Notes under the pieces: generated by a model
Databases searched by the model: none
What the model was told of the DNA's origin: nothing
Seen by the model: only the letters and a program-made list of their open reading frames with translations
Made by a program: the position numbers and the translations under genes
Shown here: piece by piece, positions 18,197 through 26,594 of the stretch
How positions within the stretch are numbered: the stretch's first letter is position 1
Layout of the letters: every line of letters begins with the position of its first letter
Assembly: GCA_964628055.1 (NCBI GenBank)
Contig: CAZVNL010000001.1
Span: 1 to 64,000, forward strand
Direction: 5' to 3'
Source: CAZBEL01 sp964628055
GTDB taxonomy: Bacteria > Fidelibacterota > Marinisomatia > Marinisomatales > TCS56
Length of the DNA stretch: 64,000 bases

Positions 18197-18682
18197 ATGA
18201 AATCATTACGACTACTTTAAACTTTTGTGTTAGTTTATCTTTGATACCAGCACAATTCCGTACAGAGATGAAAAGCCTGGGAGGCACAATCAGCTATACG
18301 AAAAACTACTATAATAAAAAAGAAACCTATTCAATCCTTAATATACAACCTACCGTTAGCTATTTTGTCCAGTATAATGTCGCCGTTGGATTGTCGTTAA
18401 TCCGTATATCCTCAACAGGTTACGGTAGAACCCAGACTTTGTCTGGAATCGGTGTAGGGTTCAAATTATATGTAAGTACAGCTTACATGGGGGGCTTATC
18501 AAACTCAAAAATGGGAGAACGAGAATGATTCGTCCAACAATATACTTGGGGAAACAGGTTATCTTTTTGAACTCAGTCAACATGTTTATTTGGACTTTGG
18601 GGTTGATTATGTCAAGGGACTTGACAACATGGAAAAATTTGAAACCCTAATAGTAAGTGTGGGTGTGGCGACCTTCTTTTAA
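18197..18682 (+). pseudogene. Decayed outer-membrane beta-barrel gene (two frameshifts)
   Basis: A gene start with a good ribosome binding site (GAAAGGGATCACC before ATG) opens a signal peptide, MKSLRLL, that stops at TAA after seven codons. One base off, the same signal continues as LNFCVSLSLIPAQ into a barrel-like sequence (TEMKSLGGTISYTKNYY, VSYFVQYNVAVGLSLI) until a TGA at 18528. A second frame change near 18500-18520 resumes ETGYLFELSQHVYLDFGVDY and ends VGVATFF at 18682, a normal barrel C-terminus ending in Phe. Alternating hydrophobic residues mark amphipathic strands. Two frameshifts in 490 bases indicate a pseudogene, unless both are assembly errors in A/T runs. Confidence 0.7.
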
Positions 18683-18701
18683 ACACTTTTGGATAAAAAA
18701 A

Positions 18702-18728
18702 AGCCAGGGCTAGTTGAAGGCCCTGGCT
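18702..18728. terminator. Bidirectional intrinsic terminator
   Basis: A perfect 9-bp stem AGCCAGGGC/GCCCTGGCT with a 9-nt loop, flanked by an A-run upstream (18695-18701) and a T-run downstream. It can end transcription of the decayed barrel gene on the plus strand and of the lipoprotein operon on the minus strand. Confidence 0.88.
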
Positions 18729-18749
18729 TTTGGCGATTCTTTTACAGCT

Positions 18750-19739
18750 TTAAGGACGGATAATCTTGTAAGGGAAATACCAGACTGCCGTATTGTAACC
18801 ACCATCGCTAATAAAGAGAGTTGCGTTATCAATAACGTCAAAGAACATGCGGAAGATGCGCTGACGATGGCCGATGCCAGGTCCATGTGCTCGCCAGGCA
18901 ACGGTGAACACATTATCACCAGCTTGGTTATCCGGCCATAGGCCGGAATCATTCATCCGACGACGGGCCTTATGGCGACGATCCCTTCCAAAGTGGAACA
19001 AAGCCCGTTCCCCACTATCTAGGCTGTCCACGTAAAATACCGGGTCATCGTTCTCCACCGTTAGTTCCACGCGCATTGGCGTCCAGGCGAAGAAAGTGGG
19101 AAGTTCCTGACGGGGAATGAAAAGATCCTCCACCGTGTTGGCTTCGAAACTGTACAACACCGAATCACTATCTTCTAAGGGGGTCCAGATGAATTCCAGT
19201 TTCGTAATGCGGACCTTACTGCCGGCGCCCCCGGTACCAAGGGTGAATGCATCGACGATCCAACGATATCCATCGGGATTGTTACTATCGGGAAGGCGCA
19301 CGAAACGCAACTTTCGGTTCAAATCGGTGGAAAACGCTTTTACGAAGGAATCCACAACCGTGTGGGTAGCCGTATCGATGGCCACGACGATGAAATTCCC
19401 TTGCAGGGTATGCGTAATATAGCCAATGGCTGTATCACCATTAACATCGAAGGTCACCGTACGATCGTAATCAGTAATCTGGCGTCCGAAACGGAGTCGA
19501 TAGTTACCGTGAGGCCAGAGCGTGTCCACCAGAGTCTTCCCCAATCCGCCAATTTCCAAACCGGTGATATAATCGTCAACTACGGCACCCTCGTCATTGA
19601 AACCATCCAGGGAAAAGGCTTCATCCGCATCGATGAGCGTTAGGAGTTCGTCAGGATTAAAGTTATCCTCTGGGGTTTGTTCACAAGCTGGAAAGAGGAT
19701 TACGAAAAGTGAAAAAGTTAACGTTAAAAAGGTTCTCAT
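18750..19739 (-). CDS. Lipoprotein of unknown function
   Basis: A 329-residue putative lipoprotein that I do not recognise. The signal MRTFLTLTFSLFVILFPAC ends in a lipobox Cys. The ATG at 19739 is chosen because GAGGAG lies 7 nt before it; an ATG at 19754 overlaps that site. The mature part has many Asp and aromatic residues and predicted beta strands (VTFDVNGDTAIGYITH, FFAWTPMRVELTVEND), with DNVFTVAWRAHGPGIGHRQ near the end, as in secreted FCB proteins that report structural damage or calcium binding. It is last in the ECF sigma factor operon, 23 nt after the Spy-like gene, and ends at the bidirectional terminator. Confidence 0.75.
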   Translation of the reverse strand: MRTFLTLTFSLFVILFPACEQTPEDNFNPDELLTLIDADEAFSLDGFNDEGAVVDDYITGLEIGGLGKTLVDTLWPHGNYRLRFGRQITDYDRTVTFDVNGDTAIGYITHTLQGNFIVVAIDTATHTVVDSFVKAFSTDLNRKLRFVRLPDSNNPDGYRWIVDAFTLGTGGAGSKVRITKLEFIWTPLEDSDSVLYSFEANTVEDLFIPRQELPTFFAWTPMRVELTVENDDPVFYVDSLDSGERALFHFGRDRRHKARRRMNDSGLWPDNQAGDNVFTVAWRAHGPGIGHRQRIFRMFFDVIDNATLFISDGGYNTAVWYFPYKIIRP

Positions 19740-19762
19740 GATTAAGCTCCTCATTGATGGTG

Positions 19763-20278
19763 TTATTTCCAGGAGCGATGCGGACCAGACCGATTGGATG
19801 GCCGACGACGTAACTGGAACTGTTTACGGATATCCTGAATGAAACGCTCTTGAAACACCATGAGTTTTACCAATTGAGCGTTGGTCAAAGTGCCTTTCAT
19901 TCCTTCAATAAACGTGTTTCGCAGTTCAATTTTCTGGGTTTCTAACTGATTTGCTTCCTTAATGGCTCGGGCCAATTCTTTGTCAGATATTTCGTCTCCT
20001 CGTTCTGCCTTGTCCACTAACGGTCGGAAGAGTTCCTTTTGTGCTTTTTGCAGTTTTTTCATTGCCTCCTGATGAGCACGCATTTTGGGGAAAAACGTCT
20101 CCGCCTGTTCTTCAGTGAGTCTCAGTTCATCGGTCAATTTCCAAATGGCCATGAGTTCCATCCGGTTAGCGGCCTGACCCCTCGGGGGTGGCGGCCCCGG
20201 AGCTACAGGAGGGGGCTCTTGCGCCACCACAATTCCCAGAAATAAAACAGACAGGATAAGTTGTGTAAGTACTTTCAT
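19763..20278 (-). CDS. Spy/CpxP-like periplasmic protein
   Basis: A 171-residue exported protein. A signal peptide (residues 1-19, ending VVAQ) precedes a Pro-rich linker and a four-helix Spy/CpxP/ZraP-like region with the LTxxQ-type repeats LRLTEEQAETFFPKM and GTLTNAQLVKLMVFQERF. Such proteins act as ATP-independent chaperones or stress sensors in the periplasm. The C-terminus is strongly basic (RRRPSNRSGPHRSWK). The start codon overlaps the anti-sigma stop by one base (TAATG). Placement behind a sigma/anti-sigma pair fits an envelope-stress regulon (inference). Confidence 0.8.
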   Translation of the reverse strand: MKVLTQLILSVLFLGIVVAQEPPPVAPGPPPPRGQAANRMELMAIWKLTDELRLTEEQAETFFPKMRAHQEAMKKLQKAQKELFRPLVDKAERGDEISDKELARAIKEANQLETQKIELRNTFIEGMKGTLTNAQLVKLMVFQERFIQDIRKQFQLRRRPSNRSGPHRSWK

Positions 20279-20655
20279 TAGTTAGCCTCCATGAGATTAG
20301 TAAAGCCTTCGAAATCAACTTCATCAAAGAATTCCAGAGCTGTCCATAAATCATCTTCGCTTTCCAGAACATACAGGGCCATATCTTCCTGCAGTTGCCG
20401 TTCCTCCTCGGCCGTTAATAAAAGGCCCGAGTAATAGATAACTGGGGGAGTAAGGTCTGTCGGATTCTGTAACTGGGTAACGGTCAACACTCCCACCAGG
20501 GCAATGAACACTACCATCGTCGATCCCATGAACAGGCGTTGTTTCCGTCTTTGAATAGCGAGCCGTTTACCTCGTAAGCGGTCAATAAAATCGTCGGGAT
20601 CGATCGTTGCTGAGGGGACGTGACAACGCTGAATGAGTTCCTGTTCAAAATCCAT
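20278..20655 (-). CDS. Putative anti-sigma factor (single-pass membrane protein)
   Basis: A 125-residue protein with a cytoplasmic basic segment (residues 20-40, RLRGKRLAIQRRKQR), one membrane helix (about 42-62) and an acidic periplasmic tail (EEERQLQEDMALYVLES, EFFDEVDFEGF). No zinc-binding HxxxCxxC motif is present, so it is not a classical ZAS anti-sigma factor. The call rests on its place one base after the ECF sigma gene and on its topology. It may bind the sigma factor at the membrane and respond to the Spy-like protein made from the next gene. Confidence 0.6.
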   Translation of the reverse strand: MDFEQELIQRCHVPSATIDPDDFIDRLRGKRLAIQRRKQRLFMGSTMVVFIALVGVLTVTQLQNPTDLTPPVIYYSGLLLTAEEERQLQEDMALYVLESEDDLWTALEFFDEVDFEGFTNLMEAN

Positions 20656-20656
20656 A

Positions 20657-21178
20657 TTAAGACTCCAACAATTCCTTTAACTTGTTCACGCCATGATGAT
20701 AACTCACCTTCACTGACCCTTCACTGGTCTGGAGGATGTCCGCAATTGTTTTAAAAGGGAGTTCCTGTGAGATACGCATCATGATGACCAGGCGTTGTTG
20801 TTTGGGTAAGGTAGCCACAGCCCGCCACAGCTGTTGACGATCTTGGGAAGTGGACTGACTGTTTCCTTCATTGGATATTTCGGGTGTTTGATCCAGGTGG
20901 AGAAAATCCTTCCATCGGTTGCGCCTGAGGTAGTTGTTCGCGATGTTGCCATTGACGCGGTACAGGTAGGTGTTGAATTGCGCTTGAAAACGAAATCGCT
21001 TAAGGGCTTTGTAAAGGCGTAAAAAAACGTCCTGCGCCAGGTCTTCAGCTTCCATAATATTCCCGGTAATAGAGTGAAAAAAGCGAACCACCTTGGTGAA
21101 ATGCCGTCGAACCAGGTCGTCAAAAGCCTGTTCACTTCCGTCTTGGAATTTCTTGATGAGTTCATGATCGGTAAGCAT
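20657..21178 (-). CDS. ECF-type RNA polymerase sigma factor
   Basis: A 173-residue sigma-70 family factor with region 2 (AFDDLVRRHFTKVVRFFHSI, EDLAQDVFLRLYKAL) and region 4 (WRAVATLPKQQRLVIMMRI, PFKTIADILQTSEGSVKVSYHH), joined by a short linker, i.e. the ECF architecture of RpoE/SigW. The operon order sigma, membrane anti-sigma, Spy-like protein, lipoprotein suggests control of an envelope-stress response. The gene lies divergent from the helicase-nuclease gene; the 182-base gap holds both promoters, and ECF genes usually autoregulate. Confidence 0.92.
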   Translation of the reverse strand: MLTDHELIKKFQDGSEQAFDDLVRRHFTKVVRFFHSITGNIMEAEDLAQDVFLRLYKALKRFRFQAQFNTYLYRVNGNIANNYLRRNRWKDFLHLDQTPEISNEGNSQSTSQDRQQLWRAVATLPKQQRLVIMMRISQELPFKTIADILQTSEGSVKVSYHHGVNKLKELLES

Positions 21179-21360
21179 TCAATTACACCCCTTTAGACCT
21201 TTACGATCGCAAAAGGTTAATAAAAAATTTAGTTCCGTGAAAGAAATACTGTTCTGTGAGCGACCATTGTGCTCGTATACAAAAGACGGTAAGTTACTTT
21301 CCCAACCAGGCTCAGGATACACGTTTTAAAACTACGTAAAACGACCTTATTTTCGATGAC

Positions 21361-24345
21361 ATGTATTCCCGGGTAAACCCAACTCCCAACGCCAATCAGT
21401 TAGCCGCCATTACCCATCCACCTGCTCCGCTGATGATTATTGCCGGCGCAGGAACGGGCAAAACCTTCACCCTCATTCAACGTATCGTGTATCTCATTCA
21501 ACATTATCAAATCGACCCCGGAACAATTTTAGTGATCACTTACACCGAAAAAGCCGCCCAGGAACTACAAATGCGAGTCATGGAAACAGTGGGCTCCCAA
21601 GCCCAGGACCTCAATGTAGCTACCTTCCACGCCTTTTGCTACCGGGTGGTTTGTGAACATCCCTCCACTAGCAATCAGCCCCCCACCCTCATGGACGATG
21701 GAGACGCCATCTTCCTCCTGTTGAAACATTTCGATGACCTCCTTCCCTTCCGATCCCGTTTGTTTCCCCAGGATCCCGTTAAGGCTGTTACCAAATGCTT
21801 GCTCCCCTTTTTCAACCGCTTGCGTGACGAATTAATCGACTCCCAATCACAAGCCATCGACCAGGTAGCCCAAAACTTTGAAGAGCCCGAAAGGGCGGCC
21901 CAATTCAGGGACTTAATGCGCATTTACCCCTTGTTCCAGGCCTGGAAGCAAGAGGAAAACCGGGTGGACTATGGGGATATGATTCTGCGGTGCCACCAAC
22001 TCCTTACTGAGGATCACACCTTTTTAGCGCAGCAACGTGAACAGTACCAGCATTTCATCGTGGATGAATTTCAGGATAATAATTTCTCCTTAAATGCGAT
22101 CATGGGGTTGCTCGTGGGCCACAGAGGGAGTATTACGGTTGTGGGCGATGTGGATCAGGTCGTCTACAGTTTCCGGGGGGCCAGTGTGGCCAATATCAAA
22201 GATTTTGAAACGCGCTACCACGCTTTCATCGACTACCGGGAAATTGACCTAGTCACTAATTACCGTTCCACCCAGCAAATCTTGGATGTAGCTAACCATG
22301 TTATTCAGCACAACAGCAATCCCGTAAAAAAGTGGCTAATCGCAGCAGAAAACAATTCAACAGGTCCTTTGCCTGAAATCTGGTGGGGAGAACGCCCCCA
22401 ACAACTTCGCTGGATTGCGCAGAAAATAAAATCGCTCTTAAAAGAGGGGGTGGTTACCTTTTCTGATATTGCCATTCTCTGCCGTACGCGGGATCAAGTA
22501 AAAACTGTTGCCCAACACTTGCGGCGAGCGCGTTTGCCCGTGCAGGTCTATCTCACGGGTTTCTTTCAAATTCCCGTAATCCGGGATCTCCTGGCCTGGT
22601 GCCATGTAGTGGGGAGTGGGGCGCTCCAGGAGGGTGCCTTATACCGGCTCCTTCATCGAAGCCTGGAGCCTTCCCTATTGCGTAAGATAACCAGTCAACT
22701 ACAACCAGGAGAAACACTTGCTCAACTAGTATCAATCGGTAACAATTCGACGGAGTACCTCCCACTTGAAAAATTCCTTTACCTTATTCAGCTATTGCGT
22801 GAGCATACGGCAAAGTTAACCGCCGGTGAAATGGTGGTGGAAATCTGTGAATATACTGGCTTATTGCGACCTTACTTAAAGCGGTACGAGTTCCACGACC
22901 GGGTGGCTTTGATGAACGCGGGAGAATTCATCAACCGCGCCCAAACTTTTGCCCGTCGGTACAGGGACCATAACCAGCTTCAGGATTTCGTGGAGTATAT
23001 GGATATTCTCCAGCCCGCGGGTACCATTCCCACCCTTTACCCTCCAAACGGAAGCGACCGGACCGCCATCCTGGTTCAGACGATCCACGGCGTGAAGGGG
23101 GGCGAGTTTCCGCTGGTTATCATCCCCTTTAATCGGGTGGGAAGTTTCCCTCTGAATTATAAACCCAGTCCCTATTTAGACACCGCGCCCTTAACCTGGC
23201 GACCTAAAACAGATGAAGAAAACCTTTCCCCTAAGGAATTCCACCTGGAAGAAGAACGACGACTTTTCTACGTGGCCGTGACCCGGGCTCAAAAACATTT
23301 ATTCCTACTGGCTCCTCAAAAGGCCACCTCACATTTCATTAAAGAAATCCCTTCAAATTGCATAGAGGAATTTGACATGCCCACACAAGACATGATTACC
23401 CAACCAGCAACCTACCATGATGTAAGAAGCTACTTTGAACAACGCTTGCTCCAGGCCCTGGGAGAGAATCAGTTCGAAAAAGTGCGTGAATACACCCGAA
23501 TTTTAGAGCGACTGACCGCCATGGAAAGCGGACAGGCCATTCAATGGGGAAAGGAACCCTGGGAACAGGAACTCCAGAAACGCCTGCCAAAAAGCGTGGA
23601 GCGCACCGCCCCCTACCCTTTACGACTGTCAACCAGCGCTACGGAAACCTACCTGGAATGTCCCCTGAAATATCAACTGGCCCATATCGACCGCATTCCG
23701 GAAGCCATCAGTAAACCCCAGTTAGTCTTCGGTACTATCATTCACCGCGTGTTGGAAGAATTTCATAAACCCGACCAAACGCAAACTGAAAAACAATTAC
23801 TGGAGTTGCTGGAGACTTATTGGGAAACGGAGGCTTTCGATTATCGCGCACGGGAAATGGAATTCAAAAAACAGGGAGAAGAACTCCTACGGCGGTATTT
23901 TACCAATTTCCAGGCCGAGCCACCCCAGGTCAAGGCCCGGGAGCTATGCTTTTCTTTTGAGTTGGATCAGGTAACCATTACCGGCAAGATCGACCGCATC
24001 GATGAAGGGGATCACGGTTACCAAATTGTCGACTACAAAACCGGAAAAACCCGCACTCCCGCCAAACGAAATCTTCAACTGGCTATTTACTGCCTCTACC
24101 TTTACCTTCATCCCGAAACCCCTTTTGGCGGTTTGCCAGAATTGGCTACCCTTTACTATCTCCGCTCAGAAGACAAGCCCCAGGATACCCACCAGTTCTT
24201 GCCGGAGGAATTGGAGGCCACGAGGGAAAAAATCAAGGCCATTCGAGACGGCATTTGGAACCAGGAATTTACCCCTCGGAAGGGATTCCACTGTGACTGG
24301 TGCGACTATAAAAAACTGCTCTGCCCCGCCTGGGAAGAGGACTGA
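21361..24345 (+). CDS. UvrD/RecB-type helicase fused to a PD-(D/E)XK nuclease with Fe-S cluster
   Basis: A 994-residue helicase-nuclease. SF1A motifs: I IAGAGTGKTFTLIQR (residue 27), Ia VITYTEKAAQEL, II FIVDEFQDNN, III VVGDVDQVVYSFRGA, IV LVTNYRSTQQI, V TIHGVKGGEFPLVII, VI RRLFYVAVTRAQ. Residues 765-994 form a RecB-family nuclease: CPLKYQ at its start, KIDRIDEG and QIVDYKTGK with the catalytic Asp and Lys, and a final FHCDWCDYKKLLC whose Cys with the earlier ECP Cys make the 4Fe-4S staple known from AddB. Likely involved in double-strand end processing. Single-gene arrangement; the gene converges with a lipoprotein gene three bases away. Confidence 0.9.
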   Translation: MYSRVNPTPNANQLAAITHPPAPLMIIAGAGTGKTFTLIQRIVYLIQHYQIDPGTILVITYTEKAAQELQMRVMETVGSQAQDLNVATFHAFCYRVVCEHPSTSNQPPTLMDDGDAIFLLLKHFDDLLPFRSRLFPQDPVKAVTKCLLPFFNRLRDELIDSQSQAIDQVAQNFEEPERAAQFRDLMRIYPLFQAWKQEENRVDYGDMILRCHQLLTEDHTFLAQQREQYQHFIVDEFQDNNFSLNAIMGLLVGHRGSITVVGDVDQVVYSFRGASVANIKDFETRYHAFIDYREIDLVTNYRSTQQILDVANHVIQHNSNPVKKWLIAAENNSTGPLPEIWWGERPQQLRWIAQKIKSLLKEGVVTFSDIAILCRTRDQVKTVAQHLRRARLPVQVYLTGFFQIPVIRDLLAWCHVVGSGALQEGALYRLLHRSLEPSLLRKITSQLQPGETLAQLVSIGNNSTEYLPLEKFLYLIQLLREHTAKLTAGEMVVEICEYTGLLRPYLKRYEFHDRVALMNAGEFINRAQTFARRYRDHNQLQDFVEYMDILQPAGTIPTLYPPNGSDRTAILVQTIHGVKGGEFPLVIIPFNRVGSFPLNYKPSPYLDTAPLTWRPKTDEENLSPKEFHLEEERRLFYVAVTRAQKHLFLLAPQKATSHFIKEIPSNCIEEFDMPTQDMITQPATYHDVRSYFEQRLLQALGENQFEKVREYTRILERLTAMESGQAIQWGKEPWEQELQKRLPKSVERTAPYPLRLSTSATETYLECPLKYQLAHIDRIPEAISKPQLVFGTIIHRVLEEFHKPDQTQTEKQLLELLETYWETEAFDYRAREMEFKKQGEELLRRYFTNFQAEPPQVKARELCFSFELDQVTITGKIDRIDEGDHGYQIVDYKTGKTRTPAKRNLQLAIYCLYLYLHPETPFGGLPELATLYYLRSEDKPQDTHQFLPEELEATREKIKAIRDGIWNQEFTPRKGFHCDWCDYKKLLCPAWEED

Positions 24346-24348
24346 AGA

Positions 24349-24774
24349 CTACTTCTTTACCAATAAATACTGCAGAACACCCTTGAAATCCTGTCCCCTG
24401 AAAAACACTTTCTTCGGGTACAGACTGGCATCGCTGCTCAGGGAATCCACCCGCACTTCGACCCAGTTGCTGGTAACCTCCCAGTAATTCAAGACCGAAT
24501 CGACCTGGTTCTTTACCGTGATAAATACCGTATCATTGCTGGTGAAGTCGGTGACCGTCAGGGTTGTATTGAGCACCGAGGTGGAATCCAGTTTTAAAGC
24601 TAAAATAAAGCGTTCATCGAAAGTAAACCGGTTCCCTTTCAAGGAGAAGCTGAACACATTCTCGGTGCTTACCACAGCCGGTAAATCTTCGATTAAACCA
24701 TCGATAGGTTCCGGTGGGCCCACACAAGCAAGGGTAAAAACGAAGGGTAGAATTAAAAGCTTAGGCAGTCTCAT
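24349..24774 (-). CDS. Small lipoprotein of unknown function
   Basis: A 141-residue putative lipoprotein with signal MRLPKLLILPFVFTLAC (lipobox TLAC). The mature part is a single beta-rich domain (NVFSFSLKGNRFTF, LNTTLTVTDFTSNDTVFITV, WEVTSNWVEVRVDSL) that could be an Ig-like sandwich. I do not recognise a family. Its start lies 14 bases inside the end of rmuC, so it is probably co-transcribed with it. Confidence 0.7.
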   Translation of the reverse strand: MRLPKLLILPFVFTLACVGPPEPIDGLIEDLPAVVSTENVFSFSLKGNRFTFDERFILALKLDSTSVLNTTLTVTDFTSNDTVFITVKNQVDSVLNYWEVTSNWVEVRVDSLSSDASLYPKKVFFRGQDFKGVLQYLLVKK

Positions 24775-25873
24775 CTTTAAGGGGCAACTGGGGGGGCGTC
24801 TGCCGCTCCCCTAACTGTAAATCGAGGATCTTATCTATAGGTTTTTCTAACTGTTTACTCCGGGTATTTTGCAATTCAGTATAATGATTTTGAGCAGCTG
24901 CCAGGGATTTCCCTAAGGCGTCCAGTTTGCCAACAAATTTCAACCATTGGTTTTTAAAGGCCTGTACCAAGGCTTGAATTTCCCCGGCCCTGGTTTCCAA
25001 TTGAAAGTTCTGGACCGCCTGACGAATTAAGGAGAGGACTGCGTACAGGGTTACAGGGGAGCACAGGACCACCTTATTGTCCAAAGCAAAATCGATTACA
25101 TCCCCGCCTTCTTTATTCAGAAAGGCATAGATTCCCTCATTGGGAATGAACATGAGGACATAATCCACCGTTCCTCCCGCGGGATCGATATAAGCTCGTT
25201 GGGCAATGGTTTTAATATGTTGTTTTACGTCACTTAAGAATTGCTTTTTTTCTCTTTCCCAGTCTTCTTTAGAGTCACTGGTAAACAGAGTAGCGTAATG
25301 GCTCCAGGGAAATTTCACGTCCATATTAATGCGACGGCCCTGGGGCAAATTGAAGGTAAAATCGGGTCGACCGCTTCCCTCCTGACTCTGTTTCTGGTAA
25401 TTGACGCCCTCCACTAATCCCATGAAGTTCAGGATATCCTCTACCATTTTCTCCCCCCACTGCCCCCGGGCCTGGGAACTGGATAACACCTGGTTTAATT
25501 TGGACGTACTATCCGCCAGGCGCGACAGCCCTTCCCGCGATTCAATCATCTGGCCGTGCAATTGGTGAGTCTGTTTGGTTAGGTTTTCCAATTGAACCCG
25601 CAGCTCCTTTAAACTGGAATCGATAAGTTTCTTTTTCTCCTCCAATTGTGAGTCAGAAGATTTTAATAGCTCATTAAATCGGCTTTCGGCCACTTCTAAT
25701 AAGGTTGTAATGTTCTGATCTAAGGCTTCCTTGGAAAGGGTACCGAAAACATCCCGCAGATGCGTCTCGCTGGCCTGCGCCATTTTGATTTCCCTCTGGC
25801 GTACGAACCAGATAACTAGGCCTCCTAAAACGAAACCCAAGAGAAATAAGAGAATTCCTGCTGTTAATGACAT
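24761..25873 (-). CDS. rmuC: DNA recombination protein RmuC
   Basis: A 370-residue RmuC: an N-terminal membrane anchor (residues 5-24), a long coiled coil (about 30-130) and the RmuC nuclease-like domain (about 135-340) with SSQARGQWGEKMVEDIL, GRRINMDVKFPW, YVLMFIPNEGIYAFLN and VVLCSPVTLYAVL. RmuC limits DNA inversions and rearrangements and is predicted to have a restriction-endonuclease-like fold. Length is shorter than E. coli RmuC (about 475), as in many other phyla. A small lipoprotein gene overlaps its 3' end. Confidence 0.92.
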   Translation of the reverse strand: MSLTAGILLFLLGFVLGGLVIWFVRQREIKMAQASETHLRDVFGTLSKEALDQNITTLLEVAESRFNELLKSSDSQLEEKKKLIDSSLKELRVQLENLTKQTHQLHGQMIESREGLSRLADSTSKLNQVLSSSQARGQWGEKMVEDILNFMGLVEGVNYQKQSQEGSGRPDFTFNLPQGRRINMDVKFPWSHYATLFTSDSKEDWEREKKQFLSDVKQHIKTIAQRAYIDPAGGTVDYVLMFIPNEGIYAFLNKEGGDVIDFALDNKVVLCSPVTLYAVLSLIRQAVQNFQLETRAGEIQALVQAFKNQWLKFVGKLDALGKSLAAAQNHYTELQNTRSKQLEKPIDKILDLQLGERQTPPQLPLKDETA

Positions 25874-25977
25874 ACCAAAACCTACGGCAAAGCGACCATT
25901 TCCAAAATAGAATTCAAGTAAATATAAACCTTATATACGGCCAAAATATGCTACGAAAAACCCCCTCCTGTAAATTA

Positions 25978-26559
25978 CTATTCCGTTGTACCAGCTAAAC
26001 CCAAGACTTCGGCTTGCTCCCGTAAAGCATCAATGATAAACTGAATATGTTCAGCCCGATCTACGCCCAATTCCTCAATCCCCTGGGCAACTTCCGCCCG
26101 ATCAACCTTGGCAGCGAAACTCTTATCCTTCAGTTTCTTGGTGACGGATTTGACTTTCACTTCCCGAATAGATTTCGAGGGTCGTACATAGGTTACCGCA
26201 AAAATAAACCCGGTCAGCTCGTCACAGGCATACAGGACCTTGGCTAAGAGACTTTTGCGGGGGACACCGGTATAGTTAGCATGTCCCATGATGGCCTTCC
26301 GGATCTCAGCGCTATATCCCAGGGATTCCAGGATTTTGTTCCCAACATAGGGATGTTCCTCAGCGGTGGGATGTTGTTCATAGTCAAAATCGTGCAACAG
26401 CCCGGTGATGCCCCAAATATCCTCATCTTCGCCATACTTCCGGGCGTAACAACGCATCACCTGCTCTAAAGCCAAGGCATGGCGGCGTAAAGAGTCACTT
26501 TGCGTGTATTGGTAGAGCAATTCCAAGGCTGCTTTACGGGAAGGAGTTGAAGCGGTCAT
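25978..26559 (-). CDS. HD-domain hydrolase (HDIG type)
   Basis: A 193-residue HD-superfamily metal-dependent phosphohydrolase. The His-Asp doublet appears in GLLHDFDYEQHPTAEEHP, preceded by metal-ligand His in LRRHALALEQVM, and the last Asp is in VLYACDELTGFI. These compact proteins are predicted to hydrolyse nucleotides; their cellular substrate is not established. I choose the ATG at 26559; a TTG five codons upstream has no ribosome binding site. The C-terminal half (KSVTKKLKDKSFAAKVDR) is the usual helical extension. It follows pepA in the same direction, 36 nt away. Confidence 0.85.
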   Translation of the reverse strand: MTASTPSRKAALELLYQYTQSDSLRRHALALEQVMRCYARKYGEDEDIWGITGLLHDFDYEQHPTAEEHPYVGNKILESLGYSAEIRKAIMGHANYTGVPRKSLLAKVLYACDELTGFIFAVTYVRPSKSIREVKVKSVTKKLKDKSFAAKVDRAEVAQGIEELGVDRAEHIQFIIDALREQAEVLGLAGTTE

Positions 26560-26594
26560 TGGGAAGGTTATCAATATGGGAAAAGTATGATTGC

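Noticed and set aside
18241..18528. Independent 95-codon gene
   Set aside because: It is the middle segment of the frameshifted barrel gene; its signal peptide and C-terminus lie in other frames.
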